Positions 11,520 through 22,110 of a stretch of 64,000 nt of DNA are shown in pieces (the first letter of the stretch is position 1; every line of letters begins with the position of its first letter). Position numbers and translations under genes: made by a program. The stretch is from Pardosa pseudoannulata (lineage: Eukaryota > Arthropoda > Arachnida > Araneae > Lycosidae). The stretch covers positions 111,019,699-111,083,698 of the forward strand of contig CM063502.1 of NCBI GenBank assembly GCA_032207245.1, in the 5' to 3' direction. Under the pieces are notes generated by a model, which made no database searches, had not been told where the DNA came from, and worked only from the letters and a program-made list of their open reading frames with translations.

Positions 11520-12130
11520 AAGAATGATGTGTGACTCTTCATGGAGGTCTAAGATTGCAAGACGGAGGTAAAAACGATGTCTGCAAGAGTGACACCATGG
11601 TTGAATAAGGCTTTGTCAGAGATTTACAAGCTACGGCAAGCATAAGGATGGGGAAGTAGGCTGTACTCCAAATTGGCGGTTTTATGAGCATGGATGGAGC
11701 TTGATCTAAGGCAGCAAAAAGGCAGCCGATGTACGGCAATTGGAGTTTTTGCGTTCTGAAGCAGGAGCTTAATCAATTAAATAGTATGAGTAAATAGCTA
11801 GAGAGAATGTTGGCTGATAGAGAAAGAGAGGAAAGCAAGAGAGGAAGAAGGCAGAGTAAGCAAGCAGAGCAAGACAGTAGAGAGAGCTGTAGTAGAGAAT
11901 AGTAGAAGGAGGAGGAGGAGAGATGGCTAATTCTCTCATCAAATAAGTTAGTGGTCAAAGGACCCAATTCAACTCCGCCATCCGAGAAAGTCAGTGAAGA
12001 GTACCGAAAGTTTCCTCTTCAAACCCAGCTGCCCAGCGAAAACGCCACTTCTTCCCTGAGCCCCAGCACACGATACAACTTGTGATATCCATCTCCTGTC
12101 TACTAATCAAGACCTCACCTGATAATGAGC
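11520..12130. other. Purine-biased GC-richer island, unidentified
   Basis: Top strand strongly purine-biased (GAGAGAGGAAGAAGG around 11820-11930), followed by a balanced GC-richer stretch to about 12130. Broken frames on both strands, with a charged Glu/Arg/Lys-rich stretch on plus. It could be a decayed retrotransposon gag or leader region, but no diagnostic motif is visible. Confidence 0.3.
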
Positions 12131-13640
12131 TGCGAGTTATTTCCATTCCATTTGCAAGTATCAGACTTCTTCCTTTAATTTTGATTTAGGATTTTAATGA
12201 AATTATCAGGGTCCTCTCTCCGAAAATAATAGGTTGAATAAGAAAATTATATTCCTTGATTGATTTAGTGTCTTAAGTGATCTTCTTCACAAATGAGTTT
12301 GCTAACGTTTATTTGTGAGTATGATATTAAATGTAAATAATAGTGTAAATAATTGTTTGTTAATTGGTTAGTTTTTGAATCATTTTTTCCCGGTGTCATT
12401 GGTCCTTGTACCATAAAAATTGTCTATAGCCTGTCAAGGACCTGTGGTTAAATTTTAACTCAATAATTTACACAACACAAACCAAATAATTATTAGTCTT
12501 GTACTAACCAAATAATTACCACAATATTGATTTCAGGTAAATACCTAAATTTGGAGAGGGCTATAAGACAATTTATAACTACACTTTATAAAAAAGTGAG
12601 ATAGAAATATTACATTTTTGACCGAGTTTCACCCGAGAGTTCACTGCTGCCTTGGCTAATACCATTTGTAATAGTTTAATCAGAGTTTTTTCTAGTAGAA
12701 ACTGTTGTGGTGGTTCTGGTGGGTTTTTAATTTTCTTTTAGAGCGCTGAATAATACATTTGGATAAATTTTAAATTAACTCTAATCTTGTCCCTTACAAT
12801 AAATTCCTTTATAATATTTTCGAGTATATACGTTAAAAGAATTATCGAATTCCCTTTAGAAATGGAAATTATTTTAGTTTCAGTTCGTGATAAAGTCATA
12901 TTTGTACATTTACTTTAAATAAAATGAAAACACTGAGTACATGTATAACGTAAATTCTTAGTATAACTTTGAAAGCATATTATGCCATTTTGTGTCTTAT
13001 CTAAGAACAGTAATGTCAAGACTCAAAATTTACTTCAAAAGTTTTAATAACTTTATTTGTGTATTTTCATCTGGTTTACTTTAAAATTTTAAAATAGGAC
13101 GTAATCTGGATATCTGTTTCGTAAAATATACTTCCCATGGATGAATGTGCACTGGAAGTTGTAATATCTTTCCAAAATATCATAAGGTTATTTGTAAATA
13201 CATTCCTCTAAAAATAGCACTACAGTCTGTTTATTCGGAGATTACATTTTATCAAAACTATTTCATTTATAAAATATATTTCATTTAGTATATAAGATAC
13301 AAGTCAGGAAACTTATTTTTTGAATAAAGAATAGATTGAAAAGAAAATATACTCAGGAGCATACTTAAATATTTACTAACGAACGCTAGAATATTGAAAG
13401 GCAGTTCAGGAAATGAAAAATTTCTACTTTTCTTTCAACATAATTTCTTTTCTAAGTCACAAGTCCGTTAAGTCTTAAATAACTGATAGGTTTTGGAAGG
13501 AAAATTTTCTAAAACTAGTGGTTTAAAGGAATTATAAATCAAGCTTTTGCTAAGAAGACGCTTTAGAAAATTTTGCTTTCAGAAACAAATACTTTTAGTG
13601 CATTGCATTTACATTTTAAATTTGAATTAATTTTAAAGAG
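12131..13640. other. No recognised gene
   Basis: AT-rich spacer. A short inverted match (AATTGTCTATAGCC near 12420, GGGCTATAAGACAATT near 12560) is too small to define an element. Confidence 0.45.
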
Positions 13641-15830
13641 ATGATTGAAGTATTCAATTCCATAATTATTATAGGTAAGTATCTTCTAAAGACTAAAATT
13701 ATTATTAAGAATTTCGTATATAAATATTTTAGCTATACAACAGATAGTTATTTGTTATTAAAACTTATTACAATTTATAACGTATCAAAAAGCCTTTTAA
13801 AAATATTAAATATTTCTAACCTAGAAAGTCGTTTTATAGACTTCTCATACAATATTTCCATATCATTAAAGTCCTGTTGCCCAAAGTGCTATATGTATAC
13901 TATTGCTATTCAGATATTTAATACTATAAAAATTTCTTGTAACACATCTGCCATTTTATGATCTATCTTTACAAACCATTGATTGATACTGTATTTGCTC
14001 TTCTTAGGCTTTTAATAAATAAAATTAGACATTGAGCTGTTATATTCCTCTGCTTTCCAGACTAAAATATTTAGGGAAGAAAATATGTATAATTATTTTT
14101 AAAATTACATCATTTCTTCTATGATGAATCTCTCTAAGAACTGTAAAGCTTGTCTGCTATTAATACTTAATATTAAAATAGTTTCTTACGTAAAAATGTC
14201 TTTGAGAGGTTTGATACCTCCTGAAAGAAATTCGTGCATGTTTTGACCTCTCATACATTTCTCATACATATCGATAAGTATCTTCGAAAGACTAAAATTA
14301 TTATTAAGAATTTATTACAGAAATATTTTAACTATACTACACAAAATTATTTATTATTAAGACTTATTACAATCTGTAACATATCAAAAAGTCATTCAAA
14401 ATTATTAAATATTTCTAACCTAGAAAGTCGTTTTATAGACTTCTCATACAATATTTCCATATCATTAAAGTCCTGTTGCCCAAAGTGCTATATGTATACT
14501 ATTGCTATTCAGATATTTAATACTATAATTCATTTTCATAACTCTCATACATTTCTCATACATATAGATAAGTATCCTCTAAAGACTAAAATTATTCTTA
14601 AGAATTTCTAATAGAAATACTTTAGCTATACCACACAAAGTCATTTATTATTAAGGCTCATTACAATTTCTAACATATCAAAAAGTCATTCAAAATTATT
14701 AAATATTTCTAAAGTAGAAAGTCGTCTTATTCACTTCTCATACAATATTTCTATATTATTAAATGGCTGTTGCACATAAATTGTTATATATATATACTAT
14801 TGATTGCTATTCAGATATTTAATACTATAAAAATTTCTTGTAACACATCTGCCATTTTATGATCTATCTTTACAAACCATTGATTGATACTGTATTTGCT
14901 CTTCTTAGGCTTTTAATAAATAAAATTAGACATTGAGCTGTTATATTCCTCTGCTTTCCAGACTAAAATATTTAGGGAAGAAAATATGTATAATTATTTT
15001 AAAATTGCATCAGTTCTTCTATGATGAATTTCTTTAAGAACCATAAGGCTTGCCTGTTATTAATACTTAATATTAAAATATTTTTTTCTTTCGTAAAATG
15101 TCTTTGAGGGCTTTGATACCTCCTGAAAAAAATTCGTGCGTGTTTTGACCTCTCATACATTTCTCATACATACAGATAAGTATCTTCTACAGACTAAAAT
15201 TATTATTAAGAATTTCTTATAGATATATTTTAGCTATACTACACAAAATTATTTATTATTAAGACTTATTACAATTTGTAACGTATCAAAAAGTCATTCA
15301 AAATTATTCAATATTTCTAAAGTAGAAAGTCGTTTTATTCACTTCTCATATATTTCTGTATCATTAAATGACTTCTGAACATAAATTGTTATATGTATAC
15401 TATTGCTATCAGATATTTAGTACTATAAAAACACATAAATTGTTATATGTATAGTATTCATATTCAGATATTTAATGCTATAAAAATTTCTTGTAACACA
15501 TCTGCCATTTTATGATCTATCTTTACATAACATTGATTGATACTGTATTTTCTCTTCTTAGGCTTTTCATAAACGAAATTAGACATTGAGCTGTTACATT
15601 CCTCTGCTTTTATAATCTCAAGATTAAAATATTTAGGAAAGAAAACATGTATTGTTATTTTAAAATTACATCATTTCTTCTATGATGAATTTCTGCAAGA
15701 ACTATAAGGCTTGCCTGTTATTCATACTTAATATTAAAATATCTTCTTTTTAAAAGTGTCTTTGAGGGATCTGATACCTCCTGAAAGAAATATGTGCATG
15801 TTCAAAGTATTTCTGCTTTGACCTCTCATA
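13641..15830 (+). repeat. Degenerate tandem array, ~0.62-kb units
   Basis: Unit has two parts. Part A (about 280 bp) runs from a TCTCATACATTTCTCATACAT block through AGACTAAAATTATTATTAAGAATTT, TTAAATATTTCTAA and GAAAGTCGT to CAGATATTTAATACTATAA. Part B (about 320 bp) runs from TTTCTTGTAACACATCTGCC to TTTGACC. Order: A1 (13650-13930) B1 (to 14250), A2 without B (14260-14530), A3 (14545-14830) B3 (to 15150), A4 (15155-15480) B4 (to 15825). A4 holds a small extra duplication of its end (about 15430-15480). Some stretches are identical between units, notably A1/A2 around 13830-13925 and B1/B3 around 13930-14100, suggesting recent exchange. No conserved protein. Confidence 0.9.
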
Positions 15831-15904
15831 CATTTATAAATACTTGGGAGGTATTCAAAACTTGTTACATCTATTTAAAAAAAATTCAAATTATTTCTCT
15901 TAGG

Positions 15905-16080
15905 TTTGCTTTCGTTTGAAGAAGCGCTACTGTTTAGCTGCACGAAGGATAATGAAACCGGAACCTACTGCTTAAATCAGATTCCGAAATGCTACGAACA
16001 TTCATGTCTGTAGCGGAATTTGAACCTGCGGTACCTAGGAGCAGCACCCTACTCATGCAGCACATTATGCCATCGTTTGA
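15905..16080 (-). mobile_element. tRNA-derived SINE (family 1), minus strand
   Basis: Reverse complement matches the family across head and body: TTGGTTAGGGTGCT-like head near 16050, a B-box-like GGTTCAAATTCCG near 16020, then ATGAATGTTCGTAGC and GCAGTAGGTTCCGGTTTCATTA. It lies head to head with the plus-strand copy at 16212. Confidence 0.85.
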
Positions 16081-16211
16081 ACCTGTTGAATGATTTCAAT
16101 AAAAAATGAAGAACAATCATTGTAAAAGAAACTAAAACTGTTATATCCCAATCAGTTAGATTTAAAACCTTGATGCAATTGATAAGCCTAAAATTTCTTC
16201 TGCATTTATAG

Positions 16212-16383
16212 CCGAACGATGGCCGATTGGTTAGGGTGCTAGCCTTCGGTATCGGAGTTCGTATGTTCGAATCTCACTGTGGCATGGATGTTCGTAGCCG
16301 TTCGTAATCGGCTTTAAGCTGTAGGTCCCGGTCTCATTAGCCCTCGTGTTGCAAAACGTAGACCGTAGCACTCCAAACCAAAC
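16212..16383 (+). mobile_element. tRNA-derived SINE (family 1), near full-length
   Basis: Best reference copy in the window. Its 5' part looks like a tRNA: A-box-like GGCCGATTGGTTAGGGTG and B-box-like ATGTTCGAATCTC. These would be the internal RNA polymerase III promoter. The body reads GTAGCCGTTCG-AATCGGCTTTAAGC, TAGGTCCCGGTCTCATTAG, and ends GTAGCACTCCAAACCAAACC. About 170 bp and non-coding. The partner LINE is not identifiable here. Confidence 0.92.
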
Positions 16384-16443
16384 CTTCTGTATTTATATAT
16401 ATTTTGCAGACTATTTAAAATGGGAGCAGACCACGAAATGTTT

Positions 16444-16512
16444 TGGTAATTTTATATTTAATATATCGTTTTTTATTTTAGTAATCTACTTTTTTTTCAT
16501 TTGTTTTTATTT
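16444..16512. repeat. Short dispersed repeat, copy 1
   Basis: About 65 bp starting TTTTGGTAATTTTATATTTAA, repeated almost identically at 17706-17772 in the same orientation. No ends or code. Confidence 0.6.
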
Positions 16513-17705
16513 TTCTCTCATTGGTTAACATTAAGCGAGAGGAACCAAATATGGCAGACACAAATCCACCTTACAATGTTATATGAAATGACGGTTATTC
16601 GGTAAATACGTGATAGAACGGAACGTATATGAGTTTGATCTCTCTCTCTCTCTATTTTTCTGTGTTTCTTTCAATCCATTTTTTTTCAGTTTAGTATTCT
16701 GTCTAATAATAAACATTGCTAAAAATAATATATTTGGACATATATCAAAATAAACAGCTGGGATTAAACACTGTTGAAGGTATGCTTACCTAACAAAAAT
16801 ATTGCGGAAAAAGGTTTCTCCCAAGAAAAATTAATATAAATTAGATCTGACTTGTGCGCAAATCCAGGAACCCAATAAAGCTAAACAGAGCGCAGTTATT
16901 AGGATTGATTTTTTATACTCTAGGGAGATCTGGAACAGACGTATTTCTGACCGAGAGCTTTTCAAAAACATTAAAAAGAACGTTTATAAAAATTTTCACC
17001 CATTCTTTCCTTACCGTAATTTTCTTCTTTCCCAGCTTATTTTAAATGCTGGTTGTTCATTTACAGCGCGCGTGTTAAATCAGACATAAATTTCTTATTC
17101 ATAGAATAAATAATATCAGAGTAGCATCCATAAATACGGATTAAGTGTACTGCTCTATTAATTTTAAATGCAATGGTGAGAAGTTCTATTAGAGAAGCTG
17201 TTTCGGGATTTTTCACATCAATTGGACAGTTTCCTTTTTGCTAAACAAAGACTGTTTTTGAAGAGACTGTTTTTGAGTATGAAGCATTTTATCCTTTTCG
17301 TGGGTAAAAAGTAGCTTTAAGGTATGACAATGTTTAATTACACTGAACCAACTGTGTTACAAATGCGTAGAAGCATTAAGTGGATTTATTATTTTTACTA
17401 CAAATACGAGGTTTGTGTACGAGGTAAGAGTCATCGGCATTTAAAACGATAAAGTATACCCAAGTTTTTTATCTATGTCTTACAATCTATGTCAAAGTTT
17501 TATTACGTAAAACTTCCATGTATCTCAATATATCAATTATATTAATTAGTGGCAACTCTTTAGTAAATATTTTGCAAAATTTTCTATATTTCTATGGCAA
17601 CACTGATTATGTGGATGGTCATATATTTTGATGGGTTAAGCGTGGATATTTTCAATGTGAAGTTATTGTGGATTAGTTTAGGGTTTTAAAAAAATTACGA
17701 ATATT
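16513..17705. other. No recognised gene
   Basis: AT-rich spacer with a short (TC)n run near 16640. A 63-codon plus frame at 16854-17045 has no recognisable family. Confidence 0.5.
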
Positions 17706-17772
17706 TTGGTAATTTTATATTTAATATATTGTTTTTTATTTTAGTAGTCTGCTTGTTTTTCATTTACTTTTT
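17706..17772. repeat. Short dispersed repeat, copy 2
   Basis: Second copy of the 16444-16512 sequence, about 90% alike by eye. The similarity stops abruptly on both sides. Confidence 0.6.
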
Positions 17773-18410
17773 TTTAACTTTTGGTGTAATATAACCATAA
17801 ATAACTTTTTGGTTAGGTCCTATCCCCTACAACAGTAAGATTTAATAAAACTTGAAATCCTTTCCCAATTTAGACGGCTGAAGAAGTTCAAGTTCATAAA
17901 TATTCAATGGTAAACATGGTCAAAAAAATTACAGTTTGACAAAGATTTGATTATAAAATGTAAGAGAAACTGTTATCAAAAGCTCATTATTTTACCATAT
18001 TTGGTGGAAATCGTAAAATATAATAAAACAGCTACTAATTAAACTATCGAATCAAAGTGCTAATATCCTAGAGGATAAATCACTGGCGCTTAAGAGTCTA
18101 ATTTTAACAGACACCATGCTGCTAAAAAGTCATTCTTGACATAAAGTATGAAAAGTAAAGACTATCATAGGCAAATAAATAATTGAAGACTTTTGAAATG
18201 TTGGAAAAAGTTAATTTATTCTTAAATGTTTAATGTGGTAATTTTAATATTTTTCTTGGTGACCAATTTTGCTTCAGTGACAAGAGTACGTTTAAGATTC
18301 TGTTCCACATAAATCAGTGTGTAAAACGAATTCCAGACGAAAAGTTCCTGGTAGAGTGTGTGATTCAAATAATTAAACCTCTTACTCAAGTCAAGATCTG
18401 ACCGATTATC

Positions 18411-19010
18411 TGGGGCAAATGTCTCGAATGGCTCTAAATCGTAAAAAGTATAGTATGTTAGTAAAAATAAGTGGTGATTCTGAAAGTGGGGTTTATACCT
18501 CAGCTATTAGAATTTTCTCGAATGACAACTGCATCCTTGTGCAAGACGGGACAGCATGTCATATTGTCAAATCTAAGAAAAGGTTAATCTCAGACAATGG
18601 CATACTCCTGTGGCAGATGTCTCAGAAGGTTTTAAATCGTAAAAAGTATAATTCGTCAATAGCAGTAAGTAGGGATTCTGAGTGAGAGGTTTATACCTCA
18701 GCTATTAGAATAGTTCTCGAATGAAACTACATCTTATGCTATAGAGTACACCATGTCATGCTGTCAAATCTACTAAAAAACTTCATCTCGAACGATGGAA
18801 TACTCCTGTGGCAAATGTCTCAGAAGGTTCTAAATCATAAAATGTGTAACACGCCAGTAGCAACAAGTGGTGATTCTGAAAGAGAGGTTTATAACTCAGC
18901 TACCAGAATTGTTGTCGAATAACACCATCACCTTATGCAAGACAGGATACCATGCGATACTGACAAATCTACCAAGAAATTGATCTCAGATAAAGGAATA
19001 TTCCTTTTTA
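18411..19010 (+). repeat. Three 198-bp tandem units
   Basis: Aligned landmarks recur at exact 198-bp steps: the C of GGCAAATGTCTC lies at 18416, 18614 (GGCAGATGTCTC) and 18812. Each unit carries AAATGTCTC, TCTAAATCGTAAAA, GTGGTGATTCTGA, GAGGTTTATACCTCAGCTA, TTGTGCAAGAC and GTCAAATCTA. 198 is 66 codons. Unit 1 plus the start of unit 2 stay open for 88 codons (18419-18685), but units 2 and 3 have stops and indels. It is either a decayed coding repeat or a minisatellite. I recognise no protein family. Confidence 0.88.
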
Positions 19011-20089
19011 GATTGACTGGGTAAGGCGTGGGTTTTCAATTCCATTAAGAATACTTGGGTTACTTGGGAATTACTGAAAAAGAAGAATATCTAAGGAAAG
19101 AGTAACCAACAAAGATCACTTTATCGGAAAAAATGATTTTTAATTAACCATAATTCTTAAGAAAAGCTCTTTAAAACGTTCTGATAGTATGTTACTTACG
19201 AGTGATAATGGGATATCAATGCGAAAGACGATTCTTCAAAATATTTTTAAAATAAAAATTTTCTCCCTAGTATACTTTTTATTATTACTTTATTGTAAGA
19301 TAACTGATTTATAAAAAAGTAATGATTTTGACTGATATATAATCATTTATTTCCCAATATTATTGAAAATGTATAAAAAAATACAGAAAATATCGAGGAA
19401 ATATCGAGTGGTCATAATAGATCCAGGTACTTAAAAGTATAAAAAAATATGAAAAATCCAAATTTTTTAAAACTCAAAAATTAAATCTGAAAGTCAAACA
19501 GCTGTTTTTTAGTTTCAAAACACCAGCAAATTTATCCAGTCTTGTGACAGGTTGTAACTGAGTAGTTCCGAAGCAGAGCTAAGCTAGTAGGAATACAGGA
19601 AAAGGACTAATAGAATTATTCGGGTCAAGCCGTCGAGTTCTGAGATTTCTTTCCGAGCTGGCATAAAATTATTACAGCTAGGAAAAGTAATATTAGAAAT
19701 GAAAAATTAATGGTCAATCCGAGAGTTCAAAAAAAAAGTTTATGGACTGGATTACAAAAGCACAGATGTAGAGAGAAATTACAATTGCTTTGAATGACTT
19801 TCAAATTTCCTAATTTTCTCTCCCTTGCCAACGATATCAAACTAGCAAACACCGTTCTTAAGTAACGATTACTAAAAAATAAATGATAAAAATTTAAAAT
19901 ATTGGCATAGCAGAACTAATTGGGCCTAGCCCTTTAAATATAAGACTTCTTTCGATAATGGCATGGAATGAATGAATGTAGGATAAAAAGATAGTATAAA
20001 AAAAGAAGAGAATGAGCATTTCATAATGTTCCATTTACTTAATTTTAATTCCGTTCCATTTAGTTTATTTTAATTCTATAAGCTTCCCT
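19011..20089. other. No recognised gene
   Basis: AT-rich spacer without element ends or coding signal. Confidence 0.5.
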
Positions 20090-20530
20090 TAAAATACCCT
20101 GTTTATAACTTTTCTGCCATGCTCCCAATTATCACGTTGGTGAGTCGAAAAAGTTATTTTTTTTTATCGCATAAGCCACTCTGGATTTTCAATCGGATGA
20201 CATCACACATACCAGGAGGGTCACTTTGCGTTCTGGTTAGCGAACGATGCTTTGCAATAGTTCCATAAATTCGCCCTTTTTATGATATGACATATCCCCA
20301 CTCCACACATTGGAGTGTTTTAGTGCTAAGCTTGGCGGTGTTCCACAGTGCCGCCAGGCCAATGGAATGTTGATGAGAAGACAGTTTTCTATTATCAGCC
20401 CAGCAGTCACAAGCTATACTCTTGAGTTGCAGACGGAGATTAGCGGTTGACGTCCCAGTAACAAGACGGAAGAGGAGAGCTTTCGACGCCCTGAAAAGGA
20501 ACCGGGAATTGCGTCTTCCCTAATTTTTGT
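20090..20530. other. GC-richer island, unidentified
   Basis: More balanced composition than the surroundings, with short palindromic stretches such as CCACACATTGGAGTG and TTGGCGGTG...GTGCCGCCAGGCCAA. No open frame above 60 codons. Probably an old repeat of a family I cannot name. Confidence 0.3.
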
Positions 20531-21547
20531 TTTCGAAGTCACTATAAGTGGCATTTTTTAAAATTTCTTTTCTCCTTTTCTTTTTAAATTTAATTTTACT
20601 GAAACAACGGAGAAACACTCAACCATCGAAGAATATCTTGAAGACAATTTTTCTTACTACCATCTAAAAGCATTTTTTGCCATAATAACATGTGTACTCC
20701 TAGCTTACTAGAGATTACAAAGTAATTTCTGTTGTATTGTTGCCATTTTGTGTTACGGGTTTGGTGCTGCCTCGTGAAAACTTTAAACAAAGTTTGTGAT
20801 CACATTTTAATCTGCAGCATTTTCTATTCCCCAGAATTCTTATGTCATATTTTCACTCTACTGATTGGAACGAAGCTTAGCAATCTTCCATTAAGCGCAA
20901 TGTATATTTCTCCTCTTATAAATCTGTAAGTATGAGTCAAGTCCAAGGTTGCTTCCAATCTTGATAAGGATCCAGGATTTTTCAAGGCTAATGATCCTGT
21001 TTGTAATATTTCCCCTGAGAGATGAATTTGGAATAAACTACTTTGAAATTTGCAGCATTTTAAATATTTCACTTTTTAAGAAGATTCGGTTATTGAGTTC
21101 TAATACTAGTGGAGTTTCTAATAACTGCTTCTGCAATAAGATTTTTCTCTGCAGAAAGAGGCCTATATTTTTCCTAATTAACTTTTCATTTCAGAATATT
21201 CAAACATAATTTCAATATTTTCTCCATCTCATAATCAAAGTAGTCTCCATGGTTAAGAGTAATTTAAATGTCGTATGTATTTAGTTTTAAAATAATCTTT
21301 TTAGAAATTTCCATAAATATTTAAAGGTACGAATTTCTTTGAATGTTATGTCTAAGTTTAGTCAGTGTACAATGATAAAAATACTTTCATATGTACTCAA
21401 AACAACAGTTATTTTAATAGGTTTTTCTGTAAATGTTTTTATTAAATCCTCTATCAAATTGTGAAGGAAACAAAAACTGTAAGACATCTTAATAACTAAG
21501 AAAATTATTATATAACTGTAAGTTTAGTTACTTTTTTCATATTAATA
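20531..21547. other. No recognised gene; overlapping chance frames
   Basis: Several 60-90 codon frames overlap on both strands at 20596-21209 (for example 20949-21209 plus and 20845-21072 minus). None shows a known motif and their strand overlap suggests chance. A run of such frames is mildly unusual for this window, so an old coding fragment is not excluded. Confidence 0.4.
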
Positions 21548-21549
21548 TA

Positions 21550-22110
21550 CAAAGGGTGATCAATAAGTAAGGTTACAAATCCCCCAGTGAAATGTTTATA
21601 TTTTACTTCAAACAACCAATACAGCTAGATGATAGGACAGCTAGAGGATAGGATGATATGACATGCATGACATTTTTTAAAGTAGTTTCTAAATCAGTTT
21701 AGGTAGTTGTCATTTCCTGTTTAGTTTGCACATTTTCTCTTGGTAAACATCCTGTCCTTGCAAGTTTAGCCACGTTGTCGTCATCTGTTTCACCTCTAGT
21801 TTGAACAAAATCGGCCTTTTAGGGGCTCTTTCAAAAATGTAAAGAGGCAAAAGTTGCTTGTAGCGAAGTCCAAGCTATAGTGAGATCAGTCGATGATATT
21901 CCAGTAGTTGTCGGTGACCATTTCTCTAATGGTCTCAAAGTTTTGCCAACTTTCTGCAACAGGCTAATGAGACATTACAGTCTTTCAGTAAACTTCTATC
22001 ATTGGCCGGTGAATTTCAGCCGCAGTTACATGTTTAGCCCTCAGAAATCGAATAACTGGGCGGATCCCCTTGCAAAACCAGTTTCTTGTACAATTCGTTA
22101 TTTGTGTTAG
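21550..22110 (-). pseudogene. Mariner transposase, HTH joined to C-terminus
   Basis: Minus-strand remnant. It begins with an N-terminal HTH region, IRPVIRFLRAKHVTAAEIHR, followed by VMSH and W-NFE blocks (22080-21930). It then passes straight to SHYSLDFATSNFCLF and TFLKEPLKG (about 21870-21810), which correspond to the YSPDLAPSDFHLF third-catalytic-aspartate block. Here that aspartate is Asn (SNF). The remaining C-terminus is frameshifted and ends in LLIDHP-like code overlapping the left terminal repeat, AAAGGGTGATCAATAAGTAA, which starts at 21550 after TA. The right terminal repeat is not visible. Four or more stops are present. Confidence 0.82.

Noticed and set aside
20596..21209. Multi-exon host gene from a cluster of 64-86 codon frames
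   Set aside because: Frames overlap on opposite strands, are rich in AT-driven residues, and show no domain or splice pattern.
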